Positions 48,800 to 58,726 are shown, counted from the first letter of the stretch. The stretch is 64,000 nucleotides of DNA from JAUWVG01 sp964633715 (GCA_964633715.1 CAZWHQ010000005.1:1-64000); one strand, 5' to 3'. The notes: generated by a model from the letters alone, not told the origin. A program made the numbers and translations.

Positions 48800-50959
48800 T
48801 TATTTATAGATGTGGCGGGCGACGCCCACATTATCCCGACTATCATTTGCTTTAATCGTGATAAGGTCATCGGATTCCGGAGTCAGAGATACTGTCACCT
48901 CAAATTCTTCAATTTTAGAATCACAGATGCCATCCTTTGGAAATATCGTCCTCCACTCGTCGGGACGGATAAGAAACTGGACATCTTTAATAAAAGAAAA
49001 GGCATCTTCCGCCATAAAGCGAATTGTGACATTGTTTTTATCCCTGTTTACTTGAAGATTCTTGATTACGGGAAGTGAGTTGTCGATTGTCAGTTGCCGG
49101 CTGATTTTTTCTGATTTGAGATTCATACCTACAGGGTTTGAAGGGGAATCTGTTGCTTCTATCTTTATAAAATAATTCCCATCTGGAAAAGTGAGGGTAT
49201 CAAAAGCAAATATTTTTTCCACCCAGTCTTCTTTGAGCATACGCCACTTGTTGTCTTCCTCATTCCGGATAAGGATAGAATAAACTAGAGAATCTCCATT
49301 TTTATCCTCAGCGTCCCAAACGACGGTCTGGAATCCTTTTCTTTGGACTTTTTTCGTCGCTATGAATATTTTTGCTGCATCCTTGTTCTGAGCCAAATCG
49401 GATGAGGATAGGTTCTGCCCCCATATGATTTCATCCTGGTTAAAAGGTTTGAGAAACACTTCATTGGAAGGAAGAAGCTCGAGATTGGAAATATGTGGAG
49501 GCACGTTCGTCTGAAGATAAAAAAGTGTAGCATCAGAGAACTGAGGGGAGGCTTTTCCTGAGAGGGCTTTAAATAAAACCTTGAACTGTATAAAACGTGC
49601 TTTTGGACTCAGGATTTGTTCTCCCTGGATGTTGCTGTAAGGAGGAGACCATTCACTCCAGGTCTGGTTGGGTTCTTCAGAATTGCCGCTCCTCGTCTGA
49701 ATCTGGAGCGACGCCCCATCGGGAACTTCGGATTTCCAATCTATTTTTCCCCAAGAGGATATATTCTTTGTATCAAAAATCCGGCTTGTGTATACTCCAT
49801 CAAATCTCTGTTCCGGATGAAGCACCAAAAAACTGGCGGGATTGTTCGCTAGTGTATAAAGGGTATTGCCAGATGGCTCGAGAAGATAGATCTGCTCAGA
49901 ATCTCTTTGACAGATAAGAGACACTTTTTCATTTTTTTCGATCACATATATTCTTCCATGTTTGCCTGTCCCAAAGAGAAGCTGTTGTTTAGGCCTATCC
50001 CACAGCAGAGTGTAAATCAATTCATCGTTAGACTGCCAAAGTGTTTTGGTGACACCTTCTGGACTGACTTTATAGAGTGCACTGGGTTGATTCTCCCCAG
50101 GGAGGACTGCCGGCACTGGACTCTTTGCTTCTGCGGACACAGTAATTGTGACATCCGTAGCAGCTCCTGATGAAACAACTGGACTCTTTTCTGGCTTCGG
50201 CTGGATAATCCTTCCACTGCAGGCGGCGTAGATGTTTCCATCCCCATCCATAGTGATACTCTTTATTTCTTCATATGGAGATTCAAAAAGGACTGACGCT
50301 TTTTTGCCTCCGGCCAGACGAAAGATCAATCCCTGTCCCCCACTTCCGGCGAAAAGATTTTTGTCTTTATCCCACATCATACAGAGAATATGATTTTCTT
50401 CTACATCAAAAATGAGACCTCCTTGACCATCCTGATTAATTTCATAAATTCCACCACCTTCACCAACAGCGGCCAAAAGATTTCCATTTTGTGTAAACTC
50501 CAGGTCCCAGATATATTTTTCTTGTGGATTGAAGAAGACTTCTCCTTTTCCCTGTTCCGTAATTTTCCAGATATTTCCGTTTGGAGAGGTTCCGGCAAAT
50601 AGATTTCCTTTTCTGTCCAAGGCCAGACAGGTGATGTCCATTTCAGGCACTTTAAAATACAGTTCAAATTTTCCATCCTTTGTCACCTTGTAGAGTCTCC
50701 CATCGTGGCCAGTCCCGAGAAATGCAGAACCGTCCGAATCAATGAGGAGTGACAGATAGAATTCTTCGTCAGGCCCTTCAAAATTCTCCTCTTTTGGAGA
50801 AAGAGAGAGGACACCGTCATAGGTAACAGAAATACCTTCAAATTTACCAGTGAGGAAGTCGTTGAAATTTATCAGTGTCCATTTTTGAGGAATTACCCCA
50901 AGTGCAGCCACAACTGAGATCAACAACAGGCCGATAGAGAGATAACGCAATTTTTTCAT
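48800..50959 (-). CDS. Secreted beta-propeller protein with C-terminal Ig-like region
   Basis: A 719-aa exported protein with a signal peptide (LLLISVVAALGV). Residues 65-240 hold repeats of the type LxxDxxGNLFAGTxxNGxIWKI, EFTQNGNLLAAVGEGGGIYEI and WDKDKNLFAGSGGQGLIFRL, typical propeller blades. A Pro/Ser-rich linker lies near 255-290, and two or more further blades follow. The C-terminal 300 residues are beta-rich and fibronectin/Ig-like (SPPYSNIQGEQ, EATDSPSNPVGM). No enzyme motif is visible. It is last in a set with the S55-like and SPT-like genes. Confidence 0.65.
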   Translation of the reverse strand: MKKLRYLSIGLLLISVVAALGVIPQKWTLINFNDFLTGKFEGISVTYDGVLSLSPKEENFEGPDEEFYLSLLIDSDGSAFLGTGHDGRLYKVTKDGKFELYFKVPEMDITCLALDRKGNLFAGTSPNGNIWKITEQGKGEVFFNPQEKYIWDLEFTQNGNLLAAVGEGGGIYEINQDGQGGLIFDVEENHILCMMWDKDKNLFAGSGGQGLIFRLAGGKKASVLFESPYEEIKSITMDGDGNIYAACSGRIIQPKPEKSPVVSSGAATDVTITVSAEAKSPVPAVLPGENQPSALYKVSPEGVTKTLWQSNDELIYTLLWDRPKQQLLFGTGKHGRIYVIEKNEKVSLICQRDSEQIYLLEPSGNTLYTLANNPASFLVLHPEQRFDGVYTSRIFDTKNISSWGKIDWKSEVPDGASLQIQTRSGNSEEPNQTWSEWSPPYSNIQGEQILSPKARFIQFKVLFKALSGKASPQFSDATLFYLQTNVPPHISNLELLPSNEVFLKPFNQDEIIWGQNLSSSDLAQNKDAAKIFIATKKVQRKGFQTVVWDAEDKNGDSLVYSILIRNEEDNKWRMLKEDWVEKIFAFDTLTFPDGNYFIKIEATDSPSNPVGMNLKSEKISRQLTIDNSLPVIKNLQVNRDKNNVTIRFMAEDAFSFIKDVQFLIRPDEWRTIFPKDGICDSKIEEFEVTVSLTPESDDLITIKANDSRDNVGVARHIYK

Positions 50960-51003
50960 ATGAAAAATCTCCTACTTTCTAGTTTCCAGAAACTCATTCT
51001 GTT

Positions 51004-52818
51004 TCAATTTTTTATTTTAATCGGAATCACCGAGAGCCCCTGGAAAACAAAAGGCACCGGTATTTGATATTGACCAAGAGTGGATGTTTCGAGATCCGTG
51101 GGCGTTGAACTCGTCGCACGGGACGAAGAAAACATTGATTTCATTGTGGGAGGCAGGTTTGGCAGTTCCTCTCCTTTGAGAAATAATCCTGGTTTTGATC
51201 CGATGATTTTAACATAGATGCGGTTATTTTTGCGCAGACTGCTTAAAAGTCTGATCAGTTGGTTGAGGCTTCTGGGTATGAAGGCTTGAGTCTGATACTG
51301 CCCCAACTCCACCTGTCGCAAAGATGTTGAATCAGCGACCACAAGATAAAATTCTGATCCCGAAGGCAGGTTAGGTGCTTGAAATGAAATCTCTTCCTGG
51401 AGTGAACTTTCTCCACGGAAATTCCGTGTGTAAATTTTCATTTGGATCCTTTCCCCCGGAGAGACATCATACTTGTCCAGCAAAACCTTTTCCAAGACCG
51501 CCACTTTCAGTTCCTCATAAGCTCTAATAGCAAGATCGATCCTATGGATGGCTAAATCTCTAAATTCATTACTGGTCAGATAAAATACAATCGACGCCAC
51601 GAGGCTTGAAAGATTTGTCGCTGAGGCATCATAATTTCCGGAAAAGAGATCTTCAAGACGAATGTTCATTCCGTTATCTAGAAAAACCGTCCCTCTAAAG
51701 TCAAGAGAGAGATCGCCTATAGCTCTCTCTTCCGCATAGAGGATATTCGCAAGAACAACATTGACCAGTGAGGGAGTCAAAATTTTATCTTCAATAATGT
51801 TAATCTTATAAGTTTTTTCATCGTGATCATTGAGAAGTCTGATATTTATAGGGATAAGCCTAGGACTTTTTCCCAGTTCCCCAAAAACACCGGCATTGCG
51901 GTCCTGAGTAAAACGACCCACAGGAACATCCGTTACGGCAAGCTTGGACGATGTCTGCAAACTGGGAAGAAGTGTCAGGACTTTTGCTCTAGTCATGATA
52001 TAATCGACAGCACCTAAATTATACAGAGGATGGCCAAAAGCCAGCACTTTGTCCCCTTCAACATATGTGACCGTACCAATGGCTGTCATTTCCATATCAC
52101 CAGAGATCAGCTGAGCGCCAACAGGATCGCCTCCGCGAAGTCTTAATTTTTGAAAAGGGATTTTGTCCATAGCTTGACCGCTGGGACCGGCACTGATTGG
52201 CGCAAAACCAATGTGGGTGAAAAATGGGGTGGCCTTCTCGAGCACCCTGGGAGAAAAGCCGCTGAAAACAAGAGGGATGTTTAATGGAGTTAAAGTCTGA
52301 CCTTGAACCACACTCGCAGAATGGGTATTGAAATAATTCTTTTGAACCTCAAATAGATCGTCTAAAGTCATATGTTTCTTTACTGGAATACTCACTGAAA
52401 AGGAAGCTTTAGGAAGCTCTCTCTCTTCTATCTTCAGCATTTCTTCAATAGGCGTGATTCCGGATAAAGCATCTTTGGAGAACGTCGCGATGCTGTAGGA
52501 GACCGCTCCTATTAATTTTTCGTCTATGTAAACAGGACTGCCACTCATCCCCTCCATGACACCCGTTTGTTCAAGGATTTCCCCTTCAAGTCGGGCAAGA
52601 ATCAAATCCTTCTTCGGCTGCCAATTATGGAGAACACCTAAGATCTCAACATTAAATTCTTCAATTTTGTTTCCGGAAAAAACAGTCCTGCCTTTGCCTT
52701 TCATACCGGCCTTGATTTGGTCGACGGGGAGGACTTGAGCTGTTATTTGGGCTCCTCTCAAAAAAGAAAAACCCACAATAAGAATGAATGTACTTAAAGC
52801 TATTTTTTTTTTCATCAT
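51004..52818 (-). CDS. SpoIVB/S55 peptidase-like exported protein
   Basis: A 604-aa protein with an N-terminal signal or anchor. Residues 30-115 match the S55 (SpoIVB) domain: IKAGMKGKGRTVFSGN and the serine loop GVMEGMSGSPVYIDEKLIGAVSY, with candidate nucleophile Ser92 or Ser94. A later VLAFGHPLYNLGAVD could supply the His. The remaining 350 residues are not recognised. In sporulators S55 cleaves regulators between membranes; here the role is unknown, since no sporulation gene is present. It lies 44 bases before the propeller gene. Confidence 0.72.
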   Translation of the reverse strand: MMKKKIALSTFILIVGFSFLRGAQITAQVLPVDQIKAGMKGKGRTVFSGNKIEEFNVEILGVLHNWQPKKDLILARLEGEILEQTGVMEGMSGSPVYIDEKLIGAVSYSIATFSKDALSGITPIEEMLKIEERELPKASFSVSIPVKKHMTLDDLFEVQKNYFNTHSASVVQGQTLTPLNIPLVFSGFSPRVLEKATPFFTHIGFAPISAGPSGQAMDKIPFQKLRLRGGDPVGAQLISGDMEMTAIGTVTYVEGDKVLAFGHPLYNLGAVDYIMTRAKVLTLLPSLQTSSKLAVTDVPVGRFTQDRNAGVFGELGKSPRLIPINIRLLNDHDEKTYKINIIEDKILTPSLVNVVLANILYAEERAIGDLSLDFRGTVFLDNGMNIRLEDLFSGNYDASATNLSSLVASIVFYLTSNEFRDLAIHRIDLAIRAYEELKVAVLEKVLLDKYDVSPGERIQMKIYTRNFRGESSLQEEISFQAPNLPSGSEFYLVVADSTSLRQVELGQYQTQAFIPRSLNQLIRLLSSLRKNNRIYVKIIGSKPGLFLKGEELPNLPPTMKSMFSSSRATSSTPTDLETSTLGQYQIPVPFVFQGLSVIPIKIKN

Positions 52819-52851
52819 TTATTAAACTCGAAGATTTGAATTTTGTTCCAA

Positions 52852-54036
52852 TTACTTAAAAAGTCCAAGTTTTTTGCCATTTTTTTCAAAGGAAGAAAGC
52901 ACTTTATTCAATTCAATTTCAGTATGGGATGCAGAATAACTTGTCCGGATGAGGGTTTGATTTTTGGGAACAGCCGGATATATAACTGGATTAGTGAAGA
53001 TGCCATCGTTTCTGAGCATCTTCCACAGCATGAAGGTCAATTCGTCATTGCCAATGATAACGGGGATAATGGGAGTTTCTGTTGACCCTGTATTGTAGCC
53101 CATATCTTCAAATCCGGATTTCATTCTCTTTGTTACGTCCCACAACCTTTGCCTGCGATCTGGTTCAGTTTCGATGATTTCAAGTGTGGCCAGGACGGTT
53201 GCCACAGATGATGGAGTCATGCTGGCAGAAAATATCAAAGACCGAGCATGGTGTTTTATAAAATGAATGACCTTTTTCTCACCTGCAACAAATCCTCCCA
53301 GAGAGGCAAAGGACTTGCTGAATGTTCCCATTATGAGATCAATCTCATGTTCAAGATTAAAATGCTCGGCCGTCCCTCTGCCATTTTTCCCCATGACACC
53401 AATGCCGTGTGCATCGTCAACTAAAATCTTGGCGTTATATTTTTTGGCGATTTTTACTATTTCGGGCAGATTCGACAAATCCCCCTCCATACTAAAAACT
53501 CCATCAACAACAATCAGCTTGCCAACATTTTTGTCTTCTGAAGCAAGCAACCGTTCAAGATCATCCATATCATTGTGTTTGAACTTGTGGACGGTCGCAA
53601 AGGAAAGCCGGCAGGCGTCTACAATACTCGCATGGTCACCGCGGTCTGCAAAAACAACATCATCTTTGCCGGCTATTGTGGAAATTATGCCCAGATTCGT
53701 TTGGAATCCTGTACTGAAAACCAGAGCCTCTTCCTTCCCTAGAAATTGTGCAAGCCTTTTTTCAAGATCAACGTGTATATCAAGAGTTCCGTTTAAAAAC
53801 CTTGATCCGCATGTGGCCACGCCGTATTTTGTCACAGCTTTTCTGGCAGCCCTCTGTACTTTTGGATTCTCGAGCAGTCCTAGATAATTATTCGATCCCA
53901 CCATGATCATCTTTTTGCCGTCAACTCTCACTTTATTTCCTCTCACCTTTTGAATAGGGGAGAAGTATGGGTACATCCCTATTTTAACGGCCTCTTCCGC
54001 ACGAGTGAAACTAATGCACTTATCAAAAAGGCCCAC
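52852..54036 (-). CDS. Alpha-oxoamine synthase, serine palmitoyltransferase-like
   Basis: A 394-aa fold-type I PLP enzyme that condenses an amino acid with an acyl-CoA or acyl-ACP. Visible motifs: GSNNYLGLLENPKV, GSRFLNGTLDIHVDLE, VDDAHGIGVMG, and the PLP Lys in IMGTFSKSFASLGGF. The TFSKSF form is nearer to serine palmitoyltransferase than to BioF or Kbl. The start is a GTG at 54034-54036 with GGAGG five bases upstream, giving MGLFDKC; an ATG four codons earlier lies upstream of that site. A divergent SDR sits 117 bases away. Sphingolipid-base synthesis is a reasonable but unproven role. Confidence 0.78.
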   Translation of the reverse strand: MGLFDKCISFTRAEEAVKIGMYPYFSPIQKVRGNKVRVDGKKMIMVGSNNYLGLLENPKVQRAARKAVTKYGVATCGSRFLNGTLDIHVDLEKRLAQFLGKEEALVFSTGFQTNLGIISTIAGKDDVVFADRGDHASIVDACRLSFATVHKFKHNDMDDLERLLASEDKNVGKLIVVDGVFSMEGDLSNLPEIVKIAKKYNAKILVDDAHGIGVMGKNGRGTAEHFNLEHEIDLIMGTFSKSFASLGGFVAGEKKVIHFIKHHARSLIFSASMTPSSVATVLATLEIIETEPDRRQRLWDVTKRMKSGFEDMGYNTGSTETPIIPVIIGNDELTFMLWKMLRNDGIFTNPVIYPAVPKNQTLIRTSYSASHTEIELNKVLSSFEKNGKKLGLFK

Positions 54037-54117
54037 AATGACCTCCATCAAAAGATTTGGTTCTTGATTTCATTTTAGCAAAATCGATCATATTTTTCCT
54101 TAAAGATCTCTATCTGA

Positions 54118-54146
54118 TTGACCAAATTCGCTGAATTCCATACAAT
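54118..54146 (+). promoter_or_regulatory. Promoter predicting a leaderless SDR mRNA
   Basis: TTGACC (54118-54123), 17 bases, TACAAT (54141-54146). The ATG at 54154 lies 7 bases after the -10 box, so the transcript should begin at the start codon. No ribosome binding site is present. Confidence 0.6.
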
Positions 54147-54153
54147 TTGAACA

Positions 54154-55125
54154 ATGAAAATCTTTGTCACCGGGGGAACGGGATTCATTGGAAGCCATTT
54201 GATCGATTATTTTCTTGATCAGAAGGCTGATATTTATGCACTGGTCCGGAACAGAAACAATTTGAAATGGCTGGAAGGCCTGGATCTGGAAATTCTTGAA
54301 GGAGACTTATTTTCTATTCCTCCACTTCCCGGTGATATCGATTATGTTTTCCATATTGCAGGTATCACAAAAGCCAATCAATCGAATCGCTATTATACAG
54401 TAAACCAACAGGGAACAGCAAGTCTTTTACAGGCACTGCTGGCTCAAAAAGTCAAGGTGAAGAGATTTGTTTTCCTGAGCAGTCAGGCCGTCTGCGGACC
54501 CAGTTTCGAAGGTCAACCTGTCAGAGAGAATAGCCCTCCCGCCCCCCTCTCACCCTATGGAAAAAGCAAACTTAAAGCTGAGGAAGAAGCTCTCAAATTT
54601 AAAGGTCGTTTTCCTCTAGTTGTTTTAAGAGCCCCCACACTTTTTGGACCAAGAGATCCTGTTCTTCTCCCCTATTTTAAGTTCATCAAAAGAGGAATCC
54701 TCCCCTCCTTGGGAAGAGTACAGCGACTCGTCAGTTTGTGTTATGTAAAAGATCTGATCAATGCTTTCGACCTCTCAAGTCGTCATTCTTTAGAAAGTGG
54801 GAGTATATTCCATGTGGCATATCCAGTTCCGCACAGTTGGAACGAAATTGGATTGGCCGCCGGAAAAGCACTGAATGTGAATCTCTGGACAATAAAACTA
54901 CCTCTCTGCACACTATACCCAGCCTATCTTTTCGCTGAATTTTTAGGAAAAATCAGAAACAATCCCAGTCTCCTCAGCCGAGAGAAATACTTGGAAATGA
55001 AACAGAAAGCCTGGATCGTCAATACAGACGCAATCCAGGAAAAACTTGGATTTACTCCACTCCTCCCCTTCCATGATGCCATACAAGAAACAATAGATTG
55101 GTACGAAAACGCAGGTTGGCTCTAG
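54154..55125 (+). CDS. NAD-dependent epimerase/dehydratase (extended SDR)
   Basis: A 323-aa extended SDR. Nucleotide loop VTGGTGFIGSHL, catalytic YGKSK (about residue 132) with the Ser region VFLSSQAV upstream, and RAPTLFGPRDP after it. Such enzymes act on nucleotide sugars or as 3-oxo-sphingolipid (ceramide) reductases. The divergent SPT-like gene favours the second role, but this is inference. The gene's end overlaps the convergent lipoprotein gene by 4 bases. Confidence 0.78.
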   Translation: MKIFVTGGTGFIGSHLIDYFLDQKADIYALVRNRNNLKWLEGLDLEILEGDLFSIPPLPGDIDYVFHIAGITKANQSNRYYTVNQQGTASLLQALLAQKVKVKRFVFLSSQAVCGPSFEGQPVRENSPPAPLSPYGKSKLKAEEEALKFKGRFPLVVLRAPTLFGPRDPVLLPYFKFIKRGILPSLGRVQRLVSLCYVKDLINAFDLSSRHSLESGSIFHVAYPVPHSWNEIGLAAGKALNVNLWTIKLPLCTLYPAYLFAEFLGKIRNNPSLLSREKYLEMKQKAWIVNTDAIQEKLGFTPLLPFHDAIQETIDWYENAGWL

Positions 55126-55577
55126 CGAGTGTAGAATAAGGCCGTAAATAAAGATGTCGTTTTCAAACACCAGTTTTCTGCTTTAGAATAAGCGAAATAT
55201 TTGACTTTCCCTTCAAGGGAATGCACTCCTTTTACGGCCTCCTCGCTGACCATAAAAGGGATCTCAATCTGTTTAGTTAAAACAAGATATTCCCTTCCTT
55301 CCTCTTCCATAATTTCAATTTCAAGGTCGGATGCCGTAAAAAAATCTTTGGAAAAAACAAGTTCCTCTGACGGGCTCAGCTCTATCGTGAGAGAAGGTTG
55401 CGGATTGATAGTGATGCCTTCTTTTACGCGGAATCTAAGAACGACGTTCCCTTCTTTTCCTTTTGACAGGCGGTTGGGGCTAATCGTTGCATCGATCTTG
55501 ATAAGATCTTCTTCCTGACTCCCTAAACAAGATAAAACCATAAATATTAAAAGAACGGCCACCGCAGACTTCCTCAA
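55122..55577 (-). CDS. Small lipoprotein resembling the DsbD N-terminal domain
   Basis: A 151-aa exported protein with lipobox MVLSC near residue 17. The mature part IDATISPNRLSKGKEGNVVLRFRVKEG.. and the closing FAYSKAENWCLK recall the immunoglobulin-like N-terminal domain of DsbD, which carries electrons in the periplasm. Only one Cys is present in the C-terminal part, so a thiol redox role is doubtful. The start is a TTG at 55575-55577, supported by GGGAGG four bases upstream; no ATG is available. Assignment is tentative. Confidence 0.5.
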   Translation of the reverse strand: MRKSAVAVLLIFMVLSCLGSQEEDLIKIDATISPNRLSKGKEGNVVLRFRVKEGITINPQPSLTIELSPSEELVFSKDFFTASDLEIEIMEEEGREYLVLTKQIEIPFMVSEEAVKGVHSLEGKVKYFAYSKAENWCLKTTSLFTALFYTR

Positions 55578-55798
55578 ATTATCCTCCCTTCAAAAGAGGG
55601 TCGCCGCCCAATTTTTTTCATGAACCTCACAAAAAGATGATAAATCAACCGTAGATAAAGTTCAACAGAACAAATCTGCAAAGGTAAACAATTAGAGGGG
55701 AAGAGACGTAAATGATTAAAGAAAGAGGAGATATATTGAATCCTGAGTATACCAAGGCTATGCTTTTTTTCTTGCTTTATATTCGTTATTTCGTTTAT

Positions 55799-55804
55799 TA
55801 TAAT
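55799..55804 (+). promoter_or_regulatory. TATAAT box close to the fabH start
   Basis: Perfect TATAAT, 15 bases before the ATG at 55820. A TTGCTT (55772-55777) lies 21 bases upstream, longer than optimal. The predicted leader is about 9 nt and has no ribosome binding site. Confidence 0.35.
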
Positions 55805-55819
55805 CAATCTAATTAAAAA

Positions 55820-56821
55820 ATGAGTAAAAAAGCGATTATATCCGGGATAGGACACTACGTCCCTCCCAAAGTTGTGACAAATATTGATCTTGAAGAGGTC
55901 ATGAACACAACCGACGAATGGATACAACAGAGATCAGGGATCAGGGAGAGGCATTACGCAGAAGAAGGGATCGGTTCTTCGGATCTAGCTACCGAGGCAG
56001 CCCTGAGGGCGATAGAAGACGCTCAGATAGACAAATCGGACATCGATCTCATCATTGCCGCCACACTCTCACCCGATCATTACTTTCCGGGCATAGGTGT
56101 TCTTGTCCAGTCAAAACTGGGATTATATGAAATTGGCGCGATGGATATTCGCAATCAGTGCAGTGGATTTATCTACGCACTTTCAGCCGCATCCGGTTAT
56201 ATTCAGGCAGGCATGTACAAGAAAATTCTCCTCGTTGCTGCGGAAGTCCAATCCTCAAATCTCGACTATTCTGACGAGGGGAGAGATTTGGCCGTTCTCT
56301 TTGGCGATGGAGGTGCCGCTGTTATTCTTGAGCCCAATGAAAAAGACGATGGCCGTGGAGTGCTTTCCACACACATCTTTTCTGATGGAAGATTTGCCAA
56401 AGAACTCTGGATGAATACGCCGTCTCCAAAAGACCATCCCACATTCTATCCAGAATTTATGGAAGATAAAAGACACTTTCCAAAGATGAATGGTAAGTTA
56501 GTGTTCAAGAATGCATCGGAAAAAATGCCCAAATCTGTTCATATCGCTCTAAAACATAACGGACTCACTATTGAAGACGTCGATTTTTTGATACCTCATC
56601 AGGCCAATGACAGAATTAGCCTGATGGTGGCCCGGATTCTACAAATACCTGTCGAAAAAGTCATAAGAAATATCGATCGATTTGGCAACACGACAGCCGC
56701 ATCGATCCCTATAGCCCTTGATGAAGCCGTTAAAAGCGGACGAATTCAACAAGGAGACACCGTTGTATTAACGGCATTTGGTTCAGGTTTCACCTGGGCA
56801 TCTGCGGTGATAAAGTGGTAG
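55820..56821 (+). CDS. fabH: 3-oxoacyl-ACP synthase III (FabH-like)
   Basis: A 333-aa thiolase-fold condensing enzyme that starts fatty acid chains from acyl-CoA and malonyl-ACP. The catalytic triad is visible: Cys in RNQCSGFIYAL, His in IPHQAND, Asn in DRFGNTTAASIP. ITGIGxYxPxx-type N-terminus (ISGIGHYVPPKVV). Stand-alone relatives also serve specialised lipid pathways, and the SPT-like and SDR genes are nearby. The start has no Shine-Dalgarno. Confidence 0.9.
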   Translation: MSKKAIISGIGHYVPPKVVTNIDLEEVMNTTDEWIQQRSGIRERHYAEEGIGSSDLATEAALRAIEDAQIDKSDIDLIIAATLSPDHYFPGIGVLVQSKLGLYEIGAMDIRNQCSGFIYALSAASGYIQAGMYKKILLVAAEVQSSNLDYSDEGRDLAVLFGDGGAAVILEPNEKDDGRGVLSTHIFSDGRFAKELWMNTPSPKDHPTFYPEFMEDKRHFPKMNGKLVFKNASEKMPKSVHIALKHNGLTIEDVDFLIPHQANDRISLMVARILQIPVEKVIRNIDRFGNTTAASIPIALDEAVKSGRIQQGDTVVLTAFGSGFTWASAVIKW

Positions 56822-56947
56822 TGCAAATCAGAGGAAAAAGAGAAAGTTGCCTTATTTGATATTTTTTGGTAATGTGCAATTTTTGATTTTGGAGAATTAT
56901 ACAAAAAGATCCAGCAAAAGATCTTGAAGATTATCAAGGAGGATTCA

Positions 56948-58714
56948 ATGAAGAAAACAGCCATTCTGTTATTAGTGTTGATTTTTACAGTGATGAGCAC
57001 GACTCAACTCTTTTCTCAACAAAATGCTGAAGATGAGAAATTCCAGAAAATCCTAGACGAATATCTTGATGCCTACTGGAGTTTTTATCCGACCGCAGCT
57101 ACACTCGCCGGTTTCAACAAATACAATGACAAGCTAGAGGACTTTAGGGAAAAAACAATCGAGAAGAGGCGCGAAGAAATGGATGCATTCAACAAGCAAA
57201 TCGTGGTCGATATCAATAGCCGAACCTTGAGCCCAGATCTCCAGATCGATCATGACCTGATCGTCAATGCTCTTGATATTGATGTCATGCAGCACGAAAT
57301 GCTCGTGCCGTGGGAATACAATCCCCTCTATATCAATACCATTTTAATGAACTGTATTCGGGCCCTGTTCACGGAAGGAGCTGCTCCTACCGAAGCACAG
57401 GCAAAAAATGCGGAAGCACGACTAAAAGAACTGGAGAGATTTATCGCAGAAACCAAAAAGAGCTTTAAAACTCCGGCCGAGATCTACACCCAGACTGCTA
57501 TCGATCAATTCCCAGCTATTTTAAATTTTTATAAAAATGAACTTCCCGGGATCATTGATTTGACTTCCGACAGCGTTAAAGCCAAAATGCAGACCAACCT
57601 GGCAAAAATCATCCCAGCGTTGGAGGACTACCAGAATTTCCTGATGAATGAACTTCTGCCCAGGTCGACAGGAACTTTTAGACTGGTTGAAGCCCATGCC
57701 AGACTCGTCCGCACAACTTTCCTGAATAATATCCCTGTTCAGGAACTGCTTGCTCAGGCAGAAGCCGATGCTAAAAATATTCGCAATGAGATGTTTAAGA
57801 ATTGTTTTGCAATTTACAAGATCATGGATCCAGAATTCGACATCGAAAATCCTCCCTCCAACTTGACAGAAGATCAGTTGTACTACTCTGTTATATCTCA
57901 TGTATTCGATAGGATAAAGAACAATCATGTGACTCAAGATGAATTTATTGCTAAAGTCAATTCTCTCATTCCAGAAGTCAAAAGTTATCTTGAGGAAAAA
58001 CAATTTGCCGACCTGCCAGCAGATCCTCTTGAAATCACGCCTGCTCCGCCCGAGGCTCTGCAGACATCCTGGCTGAAAGTTGTTTTCCCGAAACCCTATG
58101 ATCCAGATGGGACTTTTTCTCTTCAGATAGCCCCTCTTTTGGAAAACATGGAAACGGATGAACTCGAATCCTTACTTGAGGAATACACGAACATGTTTCT
58201 ACCGTTTTGGACAGTAGGAGCCGTTTATCCCGGATGTTTTGTGCCGGCTGTCAAAACCTACGCCAATGCGTCCCTTATCAGAAAACTTTTTCCTAATAAA
58301 CCTGTCCTCATGGGATGGCCTTACATATTTGGAGAGCAGATGATGAAATCAGGATACGGCAACTATGACCTCTGGCTCAGGCTCAACCAGCTTAAATTCG
58401 ATCTGCGCCCTGTTGTCAGTTTTATCGTCGAATTCCATGTTCACGAAGACACATGGACAAAAGAGAATGCAATCGATTATATGAAAAGAGTCGGTTTTTA
58501 TACTCAAAGCGAAGCCGAACGGGTATGGAATGAAATTCTGCTCAATCCTCTGGCAGCCGCCTACCCTTATGTCGGACTGCAGGAATACAAGGCTATAGAA
58601 GAAGAATACAAGAATCTTAAGGGCGATTCATACAATCAAAAAGAATTTTTGTCCGAAGTGCTCAGTTTTGGAGCTATCCCTTTCAGATATCTGAAACGCC
58701 TGGTTCTTCAATAG
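56948..58714 (+). CDS. Exported DUF885-family protein
   Basis: A 588-aa DUF885 protein with a signal peptide ending QLFSQQ. The family is common in lineages rich in secreted peptidases and is thought to be peptidase-like; the catalytic residues are not established. Recognisable stretches: SFYPTAATLAGFNKYNDKLED at the N-terminus, EFHVHEDTWTKENAIDYM and LNPLAAAYPYVGLQEY near the C-terminus. Start: ATG at 56948, AAGGAGG five bases upstream. The TAG stop (58712-58714) is in frame with the TatD gene that follows. Confidence 0.7.
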   Translation: MKKTAILLLVLIFTVMSTTQLFSQQNAEDEKFQKILDEYLDAYWSFYPTAATLAGFNKYNDKLEDFREKTIEKRREEMDAFNKQIVVDINSRTLSPDLQIDHDLIVNALDIDVMQHEMLVPWEYNPLYINTILMNCIRALFTEGAAPTEAQAKNAEARLKELERFIAETKKSFKTPAEIYTQTAIDQFPAILNFYKNELPGIIDLTSDSVKAKMQTNLAKIIPALEDYQNFLMNELLPRSTGTFRLVEAHARLVRTTFLNNIPVQELLAQAEADAKNIRNEMFKNCFAIYKIMDPEFDIENPPSNLTEDQLYYSVISHVFDRIKNNHVTQDEFIAKVNSLIPEVKSYLEEKQFADLPADPLEITPAPPEALQTSWLKVVFPKPYDPDGTFSLQIAPLLENMETDELESLLEEYTNMFLPFWTVGAVYPGCFVPAVKTYANASLIRKLFPNKPVLMGWPYIFGEQMMKSGYGNYDLWLRLNQLKFDLRPVVSFIVEFHVHEDTWTKENAIDYMKRVGFYTQSEAERVWNEILLNPLAAAYPYVGLQEYKAIEEEYKNLKGDSYNQKEFLSEVLSFGAIPFRYLKRLVLQ

Positions 58715-58726
58715 GCTAGAGATTCC

